DNA of 64,000 nucleotides from Pomacea canaliculata (GCF_003073045.1 NC_037590.1:34542327-34606326), one strand, 5' to 3'; shown: positions 48,622-60,680, counted from the first letter of the stretch. The notes: generated from the letters alone by a model not told the origin. Made by a program: numbers and translations.

Positions 48622-51600
48622 TCAAAGGTTGAGGATTCTGTAAGCAGTGAGCAGCATGGCGCCAGAAACAGTGAGAAGACTGCCAGACAGGGTCCTGGAG
48701 GCGACATTCAGGTCTGGAAGCAGGTAAAACAAAGTAAATATGTTATTGTTTTCATGAATCTTTCTGAAATGAAGCTTTGTTGTTGTCGTTAACAGCAATT
48801 TATTTACACGATTGTTTTCTTGTATCACAGTTGGAGTAATAGTGAAGAGAGCTAAGGCATCTGATTTAGTACAAGTGGTACTAGGAAATTTAAGTTCGAA
48901 ATTTCTTTAAATGTTGAAGAGATATGTATCTGCACCAACAATTTTAAGACTGCGAAACAACGAGCAGCAACATTAATACGTTGGTGCGCGAGCATATACA
49001 CCGATAAATAAAAAAAGGTAAGCACACCTTTATATATATATACACTCACACACTACATCACACACTACACCACACACTACACAACACAAACACAACTGTT
49101 GAACATAGACAAGCAATATATCCCCGTTCTGTGAGGGACGAAAAGTAATCTCTAAACTATTTGCTGCTGAAGAAGAGGAACTTGAAGAAAGCAAAAAAAC
49201 TCAATTTTATAGACAATTTATTCTGAAAATAGCATAATATTTTTTCTTCTGATTTTGAACTTTACGATTAAAGCTTCTGCTGCATGTAGAATAGTAAAAT
49301 GACAATGTCGTCTACAGGAAATCTAGTTATGCTGATGATGATCCACAACACATAAAGATACTATTCCCTTACACACGTACACAGACATAACCGGCTTACC
49401 ACAAGTGTAGCCCAAACTTTTCAGCTTTTGCTGCAGCGCGTTTTTATATGGTGTAAAATCTGCATGACAAGATGTCTCGATACATGTTACGTATTGGTTC
49501 ACAAGTCTGCAACAACAAATATATTAGGAGGTACTTAATGTCTAAAGGTAGTGATACTCACTATGGACATCAATATACGGGTATGGAGTGGGTAAAGCAA
49601 AGCAAAACACTTTACTTTCAGAGGAAAATTTCTTTGAACCTGATGTACAAGTGCGTACACAATCTATTCCAACTACATCTTAAAATATCTGACGTTATGA
49701 ACTACATTTGATTTACATTACTTAATATTATTTTCTCTTTTCCAAATGTTTCTTTGTAGCCATCTAGGTAGGTAAAAGAGAAGAAATATTTTAGCAAGCA
49801 GACTCATGAAAAAGATGACATAGAATGTTCACTCTTGATACTAGTTGTTCACATGTAATTTAGTAACATACGTGCAGAGTCTGGCCTGTGTGAGGATGGC
49901 TTCATATTGGACTGCTGCGGTGAACGTGTTCTCGCAGTCTGTCACGCAGTCGCAGTTTACGAGGCTTATGAAGAAGGCTGGAATTTAATGTAGAAAATAT
50001 CATTAAATAATCAACATCACTGTCCGGGTTTTCAAAAATTCACTAATGAGATTACAAGACTTGAAATTATGCTCATGCTTTGGCTTCAGATTACTCACCC
50101 GATGAACACAGATGTATGTATACACATTTTCTCATTCACACAAATAACCTGGCTATAGCCTAAGCACATGAACTTTGTGAAACCATTAATATCGACTGCT
50201 AGTGATTGAAAATTACACTGATGCTATGGTCACGTGATATATAGGGGGATACACTTGGTGTAATATTCATGCAGTGTGATGCATGGTTATAACTAAAAGT
50301 CAATGTTTGTAACCAGTTAGGAGTTCAGAGTCTTAGTTAATGATGGATTTTTTTTGATTGGATAAATTAATTCTTTTTATCAGTAAGACCATTTACAGAG
50401 CGCTTATAATATTATTATGTGCAACGAAGTAAGTGATTATATGTGAATATAGTGGTTAAATAAAGAGTATGGTTGGCCCTTCCATTCCATAGGTCTGGGC
50501 GGCACGTAAACCCTTCTGCATTGTTGCTAACATTCTTCGACAAACTTTAAGTTAGAAAACCGTGGATAAACGTAAGCCCAACAAAAAAAAAAAAAAAAAC
50601 AAACCCAAAACCAAAAAAAAAAAAAAAAAAAAAACAACTGAGTTTACTGAAAATATTTCAAGCCAGTGGCTACTCCAATATGCGTTTTGTACTCGCTTGA
50701 TTCGGAACACCAACCGTTTACAAAAGATATGATTAAAGTAACACTTTTATTTGTCAGGTGCTTGTCCAAAGAAGAGATAAACAGACATATTCACATAAAC
50801 GGAATCACTGACGCCCATATTCGCATGAAAAAAAACACCTCTCACTTCTACAACAGACACACCAACACATACACAAGGTAAATTACAGACACACGTTATA
50901 CACGCTCATGGTCAGGACAGGGTCAAAGGGAACCCCGTCCTGAAACAATGCCTCTTCAGTTTTGACTTAAAGGTGGTAAGAGAATCACAGTGACAAATTC
51001 TGAGAGATAATATGTTTAGAGTTGATGGAGCTTTGTCTTATTCAGTGGGACTCGCAAAAGCTTGGTGTTAGAAGAGCGAAGAAGTCGTGCGGTCGTATAG
51101 CTGGGAGTGAGTTCGGAGAGGTACCAAGGACCGGTGCCAGAAACGGCAGAATAAGTCGGAGTGGAAAGTTATACAACTGGAAAGTAGGCTACACGATCAG
51201 AGACTGCGAGCCAGTGAAGAGAGCGAATGACGGGCGAGAGATGTTCACATGGAGATGGGCTGTTAGACTGTGACGTCATTGCAATACAAGGGTAGGTTGC
51301 AGAGTCAAGGCAACAGAAAATAACTGCGTTGTCATACCTAGCCATATCTTATTGGTGAAATATGCAAATTTCTTCTTTTCATAAAATACTATCTTTCCAC
51401 CATCGACATAACTGTGCAAACATCTCAATAAGGACAGCATAAGACATAACTAATACTCAGTTTACATAAAATACTCCTGAAAATTGAAACTAAAATATGG
51501 CCTTAAAACTCAATGTATGTCTGACTTTGTAGAAAGAAGGAAATCGACGTAAATAACAGAATGCTAGTCACAGATTACCAGATTATCAAACTACATTCTG

Positions 51601-51658
51601 CTGAAAGGAAAGATGGGCACTTACCAGTCCAAAGGCAGAATAGCAGTGTGTGCTTCAT
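48622..51658 (-). CDS. Six-cysteine GPI-anchored-type secreted protein, paralog E
   Basis: Exons 51625-51658, 49872-49977, 49400-49506 and 48622-48713; 339 nt, 112 aa. The signal peptide is MKHTLLFCLWTAFFISLVNC. The mature domain begins DCVTDC, with spacing 3, 19, 8, 4, 21, including YVTCIETSCHADFTPY. The C-terminus is DLNVASRTLSGSLLTVSG then AMLLTAYRILNL, a GPI-type signal. The exon 2 donor is GTATGT. Intron 1 is enlarged (49978-51624) and holds A-rich tracts and a LINE fragment. The promoter has TATATAAAG at 51769-51777 and CCAAT at 51815-51819. No second exon 1 is seen. Function unknown. Confidence 0.86.
49035..49090. repeat. Short tandem repeat (cacacactacat/c, about 12-bp unit)
   Basis: Several near-identical units of cacactacatca/cacactacacca in intron 3 of paralog E, just after a (TA)n tract at 49031. 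Confidence 0.8.
50583..50635. repeat. A-rich tract
   Basis: Two poly(A) runs separated by caaacccaaaacc, in intron 1 of paralog E. Confidence 0.8.
50925..51250 (-). mobile_element. LINE fragment (CR1/L2-like C-terminal region)
   Basis: On the minus strand the pieces VIRSLHWLAVSDRV, SAVSGTGPWYLSELTPSY, TTARLLRSSNTKLL and LKRHCFR match, in order, the end of a CR1/L2-type LINE polyprotein (SLHWLPV, YLSEL, ARxLRSS, LKTHLFR). The pieces are in different frames, so this is a decayed 5'-truncated copy. It lies in intron 1 of paralog E. Confidence 0.7.
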
Positions 51659-51768
51659 GGTCAGCAGATTAGCAACTGCTTTATTGCAACAAGTTTCAAA
51701 ATGGAACAAATACTGCTTTCTTCTGAATATCAAGGGATAATCCTGGATGATAATAGCAGTTAGATTGA

Positions 51769-51819
51769 CTTTATATACTCTACTTGCAAAATAAATTACT
51801 TCCCGGTCACAGTGATTGG
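51769..51819 (-). promoter_or_regulatory. TATA and CCAAT boxes of paralog E
   Basis: TATATAAAG (51769-51777) lies 111 bp upstream of the ATG, and a CCAAT box (attgg on the plus strand, 51815-51819) about 40 bp further, matching the layout in B and F. Confidence 0.7.
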
Positions 51820-51839
51820 TTGTTGTGACTAACAGTACA

Positions 51840-52555
51840 AGTGCTGCACAGTGAGCTTTGGGTGTGGACGCTGGTTCATGAATATGTCGTCACATACAAG
51901 AAAATCTGTAAAGTGAAACTAATCCTGTGTGGACACTTTCTTGGTCCCGGAGCAGAAGGCAGTTCTATGACAGCAGACGCGCGCGTGCAGCGACAGTCAA
52001 CAGATACCCTCGAGGTACCGGAACTGCGTCCCTTCTACACCTTAGCTTGTCCTCAGATCATTGCGCCTAGCATACTAATGGTTTTGTTGAGCGGGCTTTT
52101 CTGTGTGCTCCTTTGAAACTGTGGAATTTCCTTTGTTATAATCTTAAAATAAATACACATTATTTTGGTAGTATACGAAATGTCTGAAAAACCATTATGA
52201 GGTCACAAACTACAGAAAGGAAAGCAGTGCAAATTCATTTTACTTGTCATCATCCTTAATGTGTTGCAGATCCACTTGTTTAAGTATATTATTTTGGTTT
52301 GGTGGTTATGAATTATCAAAATACTACTATATTCATTTGTAGAAAATAAAAACGAATTTTATTTCTTCTCCTTTTTATTTTAATGACATCAGTTCCTCTG
52401 ACCACAATATTTGTGAAATTGACAACACCTCTAACTTCAAAAATTCTTTGAAGACCTACCCGTCCAAGAAGTGTTTTCACCAGCTCTGATTGGCAACTTA
52501 ATTTTTTTTAATCGTGCTGCTTTAGAATTTATATTGATGGCTTTAATTGTCTAAA
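51840..52555. other. Spacer, nothing recognised
   Basis: An open frame of 91 codons at 51841-52116 resembles no family I know; its end is hydrophobic (IIAPSILMVLLSGLFCVLL). The rest is AT-rich. Confidence 0.4.
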
Positions 52556-52900
52556 CTCCTCGCTCGCGCTGGTGTGCGTGCTTGCGTGTGCGCGTGCGTG
52601 TGCGCGTGCGCGTGTGCGTGTGCGTGTGCGTGTAGGTGTGTGTGGGGATGTGTGTGTTCTGCAACAGAAATTTGGTCAATGCCAGATATCAAAATCATTT
52701 ACATAGAAATAGGTTTCGTACATTCTACCAGCCTTACTTTCCATTCTGTTCTGTTTCGCAGGGAAAGCGCAGCTACTTTGAGTGGGGAGAGGGGTCGCTT
52801 ACTCTACACACTGGCGTAAAGTTTTCAATACACACACCTGCACACAACTATTCACAAAGATTGAACTCTAGTAAAAAGCATCTAGGAAAACTTTTTTTGT
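52556..52900 (+). repeat. (GT/GC)n microsatellite and third copy of the 38-kb repeat
   Basis: A GTGCGT-rich tract (52565-52650) is followed by aacagaaatttggtcaatgc and tcatttacat-gaaata-gtttcgt, matching 38455-38515. Sequence around 52830-52890 (cacacacctgcacacaac, then aagcatctaggaaaac) matches 38910-38980. Confidence 0.65.
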
Positions 52901-53299
52901 CCAACCAGATTTTTACCTCCTGCTGCGCTTTACTTCTGAAGGAGGGAATGACTAGTGAAACAATTTTTATTCCCTCCACCGCTCTTGAACTTCCACATAC
53001 ACCCAGTAGGTTTAGAAAAAATGGTGGTGGGTTCATTGTGTTTTGCACTGTGCCAGCAACTAAGGATATATAATGGCAATAGAAATTAGGTGATCATAAC
53101 GCGATATGTAGATCGCGTAAAATATATCGGTCACAAGGCCCCACAACTACCTACTGTATGGCTGTCACATGTCAGGATCTAGAGACGTTGAGTCAATAAA
53201 AGCTAACTGCCTTCACCGGTAACTAAACATCGGAATGAATGACATCCTATAATGCTACGGTTTGCGACTCTCTTGCACTCAACGATGATAAAACGGAAA

Positions 53300-54260
53300 C
53301 CCTCCTATGTTCGAGAAGAAGAAATCCAGTCAACAAATCACATCAAGGTGGGCAAAACAAACATCACTTGCGTCTTCCGTCAGGAATCTGGGATTTATTG
53401 TCACTGCAGACATGACTCTTGCTAAACAAGTCACAGCTGTCTGTCAGTGTGTCTGTTATGATAGACAAGTTACAGGTGTCTGTCAGTGTGTCTGTTATGA
53501 TAGACAAGTTACAGGTGTCTGTCAGTCTGTCTGTTATGAACTATACAAGATCAGCGCCATCCGTCACATTCTGTCTATGCATGCTTCCAACACTCTTGTC
53601 TGTTTGTTTGTTTAATCCGGACTTGATTACTGCAACTCCTTGCTTGCTGGCTGCCCTGAATACATTCTTCACAAACTCCAGAAAGTACAGAACTCTACTG
53701 CTCGTCTGGTGATAAGAGCTAGAAAATGGGACCACACCACCCCTCTCCTTCGTTTTCTACACTGGCTTCCCATCCGTTCTGGCATCCAGTACAAACTGTC
53801 TGTGCTGTGTTGTCATTTCTTTGCCGGCACCTGCCCTGATTATTTCTCTGAAATGCTCTTCCCTCACACCCAAGCTAGACAACTCCTTTCGTCATCTGAT
53901 TGTCTCCTTACTTTTCCTGCCACTAAAACAAGAATGTATGGCCACAGGATTTTTGTTATTGTGCAGTGAAACAATGAAACTCTCTCTCCTTTTCCATACC
54001 CGCCACCTACCCACAATTGAATCCTTTAAATGTGCACTGAAAACGCATCTCTTCCGTAAACATTACTCCTAACAAACATTCCAACAATGCCAGTCCTTTT
54101 TCACACCCTTCCTTTTGCAATATCATGTTACTCTCAGCTCTTGTTTTTGTTATTGGTTCCTCTTTGTGTTTTCTGTATTTGGTTTTATTCCTCGCCTAGT
54201 ACGGTTGTTTATTCTTATTTTTTATGTTATTTGTTTTCCTTGTGACATCCATGTTATAGA
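53300..54260 (+). mobile_element. LINE, 5'-truncated (CR1/L2-like reverse transcriptase C-terminus and 3' end)
   Basis: Coding pieces in order: SVRNLGFIVTADMTLAKQV, SAIRHILSMHASNTLVC, DYCNSLLAGCPEYILHKLQK, VQNSTARLVIRARK, LRFLHWLPIRSGIQYKLSVL, CPDYFSEMLFPHTQARQLLS and FKCALKTHLFRKHYS. They lie in at least three frames, so the copy is inactive. A unit of about 42 bp (caagttacaggtgtctgtcag...) occurs three times at 53427-53540, an expansion inside the LINE. The 3' region (54135-54250) matches the tail at 57768. Confidence 0.85.
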
Positions 54261-54264
54261 CTGA

Positions 54265-54425
54265 TTTCTCCGGGCAAAAATGCAAATGATCCGCACGCAT
54301 AACTTCGAGTGGCGTGTACCTGCTTGTCTTGAAAAACTGGTTGACCTTTCACCCTGTACTGGTTTTGGCTCGCGTCCAAAGATTACACTCCGCTGAGGTC
54401 ATCAGAACTGAAAGTTCTAGACCAG
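54265..54425 (+). repeat. Dispersed repeat, copy 2 (see 45265-45435)
   Basis: Second copy of the unnamed repeat, ending at the gttctagacca that also forms the left flank of the MITE at 54423. Confidence 0.6.
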
Positions 54426-54617
54426 GGTTCACCAACCTTTTTGATATTGAGAGCTACTTCAAGGGTATTGAGTAATACGACGAACTACTTGTTTGATAAA
54501 GACATGAGTAACATACACAATAGTATAGACAGATCAGGTATCAACACGCCTCGCTGGTGACACATATGGTCCACGTGGACAACCAGGTGCTCGCAAACAT
54601 CGTGTTGTCTACCCCTG
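54423..54617. mobile_element. hAT-like MITE (195 bp)
   Basis: Starts CAGGGTTCACCAACCTTTTTG and ends GTCTACCCCTG, typical hAT-type short ends. The flanks ttctagac and ctctagtt share tctag, an imperfect 8-bp target duplication. Confidence 0.65.
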
Positions 54618-55178
54618 CTCTAGTTAGTGCACACTGATGATCGTGGATTAGGGGTAAAACAGATGAAATGCGTCTGAACTATGTTTTTCACAAGAAAAAT
54701 AGTTAGATAGGTATAGCTGGTAGTCACTGCGTGTGGGAACATTCAACAACTAGTGACAATTACCGATATGTGGCCTTTAAATTGAGGAACACCGAACTTT
54801 ACCTGAAAAATGAGATCGATGAAATTTTTTCTGGTTTTTGAAAAACCACTTACAATAAAAATTTTAGGTTATTACAATTACAAATTTCTACTGGTAGATA
54901 TCTGTATTTGAGAAAGATTTACATGAAACCATGTATAGTTTTCTGTAATAACTCTGAAGAAGCAATTTTATCCTTTCTGGATATGTATCTTTATAAAGAT
55001 TTTTGAAATTAAGAGCCAGAGGTAACTAAACACAAACTTTACACCTTGACCCCGTTTTGTTTATCAAAGGAGTTGGTTATACCCGACGTTAAAGAAAGTG
55101 TGCATACAGGTAGAATGTTCGGCCGAATATAAGATATTGGTTTCCAAACTTTATGTCTGTCAGTCAGTCGTCCATTGA
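54618..55178. other. Unassigned spacer
   Basis: AT-rich, no gene or repeat recognised. Confidence 0.4.
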
Positions 55179-55860
55179 TCAGCATCTGTCATTTGGGGGA
55201 AGCACAGGATAGACGCGGATCCTTTCTAGTCTAATCATTGTCGATGTTGCAGTTGCGATCCTGATGCTGACATCTGGCGGGGAACTCTCGTTCTTTGAGA
55301 AGGTGGTGCTCAAGTATTTACAGCTGTTCATCACTTCGATCATGTAGATCTCTGCTTTGCAGCTGCCATTGACCATAACTTTGCTCTTTTTAGTGCTGGT
55401 CTCCATTCCACATGCATTTAAACTGTCTGTCAGTCTGTTGGTGAGGTCTTGCAGTTCTTTGTTAATCTGTATGGTCTGCAGAACGTAGATTGCAGATCGG
55501 CCTTCCACCAATGATGGTCGTGGAGAGATTCGAGCAGGAAGTTCTCCAAGAAGATATTAAACAGCACCGGGACGGGACATCCTTGACACAAGCCTACTGT
55601 AGTTCAAAGCTAAGCTCCTCTTTGGTTATTCAGAAGTACTCGTTGAGCTATTATAAAGCATTCTGTGAGTTGAACAAGACCTTCTTCGATTTAGCATGAC
55701 TTGGCTTGTGTCGCTGATAAGACTTATGGTTCTGTAGTTCTGGCACTGTTTGCGTTTTCCGTTTTTAGGGAATGGTATGACTATTTCTTTGAAGTTTTAA
55801 TCTTTCGTAGAGTAAAATATATCTTGCGTTGTGCTACCTGTCGTACTTATTTCAGTTCCG
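55179..55860 (-). mobile_element. LINE reverse transcriptase fragment, minus strand
   Basis: On the minus strand: IVIPFPKNGKRKQCQNYRTI then SLISDTSQVML, later VGLCQGCPVPVLFNIFLENF, and then LTDSLNACGMETSTKKSKVM, VNGSCKAEIYM and IRIATATSTMIRLERI. These match successive blocks of an apurinic-endonuclease-type LINE (NYRTISLISHPSKVML, RQGCLLSPxLFNIFLE, YGMEISxEKSKVM, FKYLG, RIATATxAMxRLxxIW). The part carrying the FADD catalytic motif is not visible and frames change, so it is decayed. This is a different LINE type from the 53.3-kb copy. Confidence 0.75.
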
Positions 55861-56404
55861 CAATTAAAACTGGCTAAGGTAAGGGTGTCATCCTCTGCAC
55901 CACGAGTGAGCAGGTGAGTGTTGCATGCGACCAGTTACCGCCCTCGGCGCAATCAGGACGTGGACTAGGTGCAGTTGTCAGATGTGTTGTTGGACCCCCA
56001 CGATTGGCCACAAAAGAGGGCGTTAGCAGGTTGATGGTGGAGAAGTGAAGGGTCGCCTCCCTTCCTCCCTTCCCAACCCCACTCTGCATTTTCCTTTTGG
56101 TTGTTTCTTTCATTCGTCCCTTATTTTGTTAGGCTAGGCCGCTAGGGTAAACTCTCTTTTCAAAGCCTAAAATCCTAACAGGTTTGAAGGTCAAAAAAGG
56201 TGCTTGATTAATTGGTTGACTGGACGAAGCTGGTTAATAGTGGGGAGATAGCGGGTCAGGCCAGTAGACGCTCTAAATATTTATTCTGGTTGCATCTAAT
56301 TTTGACGGTTGAACCACAGCCACGCGTACGTATTTTAAACCTGTACCTTTGTACCTTGCCTGTTAGTATATAAATTTAATGAACTTTAAAATTTCCCAAC
56401 ATAC

Positions 56405-56620
56405 TAGAACATCATCGAAAGGAACCAGAAAGCAACCATAGACCCAGACAAACTGCGAGTCCTACGGGAAGAGGTCGAATAATCCATTCGTAACACGAAG
56501 AGAGGAAAGTCTTCGGGGTGGACAACCTGCCAGCGAAGAAGTTCAAAGATGCAAGGAAAGAGATAATGAAGTTTCTTACCATGCTGCGTCGGAAGATGTG
56601 CGCACTCATTATCTTCATAG
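56405..56620 (+). mobile_element. LINE fragment, plus strand (pre-RT linker)
   Basis: The frame ATIDPDKLRVLREEVE, stop, SIRNTKRGKSSGVDNLPAKK and FLTMLRRKMCALI matches the linker before the RT domain (EVxxAIRxLKxGKSxGVDNIPAEL). It is in opposite orientation to the RT fragment at 55179-55860, to which it would normally be adjacent. Confidence 0.7.
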
Positions 56621-57767
56621 TAGGTAAAACTTATTTTGTGCTTTAAACACAGGAAAATCACATACAAGTGTTTCAAAATAGAGAACACTCTAAGACACCA
56701 CCACATTGGTCGATAAAAACTTTAGAAGAAAGAAGAAAAAAGACAAGTAAAAAATAAACCACACAAAAGAAAATACAAGAAGAATCAGGAATTTCGACCC
56801 ATTCAATGTAAGCAGATTCAATAGAATTAAGGCAAAAGAGAATTATTTCTGTGTCATTCGGTATCATAGAATGTCTCAGATAATTTAAAATCTTTCCTTG
56901 TCCCAATTTATGATCGGGCTGCTAAAGTGAAGTGATTCAAATGTCATTTTAAATGCTGCTTTAAAGTGTATTGGCTTTATGTTTTAATTTCAGTCATGTA
57001 TGTCACTACAGTCCGTCTCCACCAGCTTGAACAACCCCTTCATCCTAATCTCTGCTTTGCGAACAGGGCAGGTCTGCAAGATGTGTACAGGTGTGTATAG
57101 GTGTGTATAGGTGGTCTGTTCTAAGCATCCACACTTGGGTTGGGTCTGCAATGGCTGTCTTCTTCAGACAAATATTAAACCATAGTCCCCAGTACGAGGG
57201 TTTGCGGGGTCTGTTGCAGGATGGGGTCACAGTGTTTTTGGTATCAGCCACCTTTGTATTATTGTCATTGTCGTTGTCATTGTCGTTGTCATCGTCGTTG
57301 TCATTGTCATTGTCGTTGTTACCTTTGTGTTAGTCTGCTGAGTTCAATCGACGCACAGACTTTTCCAGGTACGTGAATGAATGAATTGTGATTTTGGATT
57401 ACATCATGTAAGTAATGCTGCACATAAAATAAACAAAAACTTGTGCACTACCAAGCCCCAAAACATACATCTGATCAAGTACAACATTTATTGTCATAAC
57501 TACACAGCTCTTGCACAACTAATTTATGTTAATAATACAACCTTACTCAAAACATCCCTAACCGCTAATTGTAACATTTGTATATAACCCTACTTCAACA
57601 AATGTTCAGTATGGCAAATGGTGAAAACGAATCGATGGCTGAACAGGTAGTAGATCAACTTGGGAAAATAAAAAAAAAAACTGTACAAAGAAGTTCCAAT
57701 TACGGATTTTTTGCTGACATAAAGAATTAGACAATAAAGTTCAGTTTTGGCCAAGAGAGGAAAATTG
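56621..57767. other. Spacer with (TTGTCA)n microsatellite
   Basis: A hexanucleotide-like tract of gttgtcattgtc units at 57254-57322 gives a meaningless Ser/Leu frame. The rest is unassigned. Confidence 0.6.
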
Positions 57768-57998
57768 GTTCAGCTCTTGTTTTTTGTTATTTGATTCCTC
57801 TTTATGTTTTCTGCATTTGATTTTATTCTTCGTTTAGTACGGTTGTTCATTCTTTTATAGATCATATGTTATTTGTTTGTTTTCCTGTCCCTCTTATGCT
57901 GTCCATGTTTTGTTCTTGTTCTTAAGCGCTAAGAGCATGCTCCTTAAAAGTGTGAGTATGTGCTTTACACATTTTGCATTTTTTTTATTATTATTAAA
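57768..57998 (+). mobile_element. LINE 3' tail (CR1/L2-like)
   Basis: Matches 54135-54250 (cagctcttgtttttgttatt, tttagtacggttgtt-attc) and continues to cgctaagagcatgctccttaa and a terminal (ATT)n run, the expected LINE end. Confidence 0.75.
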
Positions 57999-58164
57999 CA
58001 CAAAGAATGCTAAGCAAGAAAAATATAACCTAAAAAAGAAATACTTTATAAAATGTTTTTGTTGACAACTTGAGAAACACTCAAGGTGTAAGTGGCATGT
58101 ACAATGACAGAAAATAATAGTACAGCCGACAGCAAGTTCATTGCTGCATACAGGTAGACAGGAC

Positions 58165-58215
58165 TTGATGTCGAAGGTCCTGTCAGCAGTGAGCAGCATG
58201 GCACCAGGGAGACTC
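58165..58215 (-). pseudogene. Orphan exon 4 relic of the six-cysteine family
   Basis: On the minus strand, cctggtgccatgctgctcac followed by tgctgacaggaccttcgaca matches the GPI-signal exon of paralogs C and E (GAMLLTAYRI) with changes that remove TAY. No other exons of this copy are visible, so it is a remnant of a lost family member downstream of F. Confidence 0.65.
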
Positions 58216-58229
58216 CATTATCAAACACT

Positions 58230-58640
58230 GGTTATTTTACGTATAAACTCACATCAAATGTAAGCGAAGAGACAAAAAAAAAAATAATTGAGATATATAA
58301 GGCTGTATATTCAGTCATGGCATGTGCTTTCTTCGTTAAGCATAAAGTAAAATATGCTGGATTAAACATATTTCGCATTTGTGACTGTCACATTATTTTT
58401 CAGATGTCAATGGTTAAAAGCTGCTCATTAGATTTTGGGCTACCCTTCTAGAAGACAACAGCCATTTTTTAAACTAGCATACAAGGGAATTAAGCTAGAA
58501 CAAACAAGGTCAACAAAGTTGTGCATGTGGACTGTTCACATAAGAAATATGCTAGCTGAGAAAACTATGAGGAAAAAAATATGTGAGGCTAGATAATGTT
58601 ACAGAAATAATTAAACAGTTCACTGTTTTCTCACTCAGAC
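58230..58640 (-). repeat. Downstream DNA shared with paralogs A and B
   Basis: Landmarks tcagtcatggcatgtgcttt, agctgctca/gta, acaacagccatttt and agataatgttacagaaataa line up with 18950-19290 and 24350-24670, so unit F duplicated together with its 3' flank. Confidence 0.7.
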
Positions 58641-58648
58641 TGAGAGGA

Positions 58649-60593
58649 TCACATGATGAAGATTCTGTAAGCAGTCAGCAGCGCGGAGCCACACACTGTG
58701 AGGAGGCTGAGGGACACAGACCTTGAGGCGGCGTTTAAATCTTGTAGAAAAACAAATAATATAAACTTTCATGATAATTCACCAACGTCTTGATAAGCTT
58801 GTACAGAAGGAAAGTGAGCAACGACAAATAATACAGTTAATTAGAATAAGATAATTAAGTTTTATTTAGTGAGGTCTCGTTTGTAAAATCCATGAATCAA
58901 TATATGACAATAGTTGTACTAGTGGTTCATAAAAAACGTTAGGCTGTGAAGAAATACAAGAATCAACAGTAACAGTAACTAAATACTATATATTATTACA
59001 GGAAATATTTCATGTATTACTTAAAGAAATATTTGTATATTAAATTGTATATTATTTAAAGAAATATTTTATATATTTTAGTATACCAGGATACACTGTC
59101 TCACTCACACACCCAAATCTAGTCATGAATAGTGTATAAGCATAAATTCTGTGCAGGTAGGATGTGACATATATTGTTTTCTCATACGTTAATGAAGGAA
59201 ATATTTAGTACTTCCAGGTGATGTTTAGCAGACAGGTAAAGTCCCATTAATCGTGGGTTTAATTCTGGGGGTTTCTTAGATTTTAGCTCCCTTTCTCTAG
59301 AAAATAAGTATATCCAGTGTATCCGTGAATAGCATGTTGTTGCGAGGAAATGCTGTTTACATCAGTACACATAACCATTATCTACTTACCACAATAAACG
59401 CCAAGAGTCTTCATATCATTCTGCAACTGTGCGTAATATTGCGAGAGATCTACCTGGCACGTTTGCTCCAGACAGGTTAGAAAAGTCTTCATTATGCTGC
59501 AAGAAAATTATTTATTCTTTATATCTGTGACCTAATCGCATTTTAGTCAAAGTGTAAAAGAGCATTTTAAGTTTAAAAATGGCAGCACTAATTGGAAATG
59601 ATTAAGCACTTTAAGTAATTTCTGCCTGTTTTTGAAAAAATTAATAATGAAGTAGAGGCCGTTAGAATGTTTTAATGGGTGCGTTTTAGTGCCCCTCCCC
59701 CAGCAAAATTAAAAATGAATGATTCAGAAATTATGTATATGTATAAACTCAAATAAATAATAAAACAATGAACTGAGATGTGTTAACATAGTAAAATATT
59801 TCTTTTATGCTTCATATTTGTAATAGTAATAGTAATAGTAATAATAATAGTAATAGTAAAGTAACACACGGGCAGATCTGCGCTGTAACTTCAAATGTTT
59901 TGAGAGCGTTCGCATAATCCGCCCCGCACGTACTGGCGCAGTAGCAGTGTGCGTAGTTTATGAAGAAAGCTGCAAAAAATGTTGATTGACTGTTTACAGA
60001 GAAACCGATAGAGAATAATTTATCATCAGGACATGACATTTTAAACTAAATGAAAAAAGCAGTTGAGCAGCATCTCATGTCTCTTGCGAGGACAGTGTGA
60101 CGAGAATCGTGTAGTACATGGCAATGTAAAATACATCGTCCATTACCGACTTTTTTATTATATGACTGAGATATGTTTTGCCGTTATGATGGTGTGCTTG
60201 TATATACATATATGGACCTCAGAAACAGTGACATGGATTTCTCTTGGACGAAAGAACAACTTTACACTTTCCTTTACTCCTTAGAAATAATCTAGAGAAT
60301 GCAGCGAAATGACTTAAAGAACTGGTCCTTTGTGGGAATCGACCTTTACAGTGAGTTTATGTGGATTCTAATACCACAGTATCATTTTTAAAAATCTGAT
60401 ACATGAAAAATATTTTTTGAGGACAGAAAGTTCGAAACATCATGTATACAATCAAGTGAAATATTTCAAACTTGACAGATCATTGGTGGTTGTGTAAACT
60501 CATACCTAGTTCCAATTTTTAAATTCAAAATTGATCGAGCATGAATACAAGTTAAAATAAAGTTAAAGTATCTATAAAGCTAAACTCATAGAT

Positions 60594-60680
<87 letters not shown>

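Noticed and set aside
52547-52819. Cysteine/alanine-rich frame (CACACACA)
   Set aside because: Translation of the GTGCGT microsatellite.
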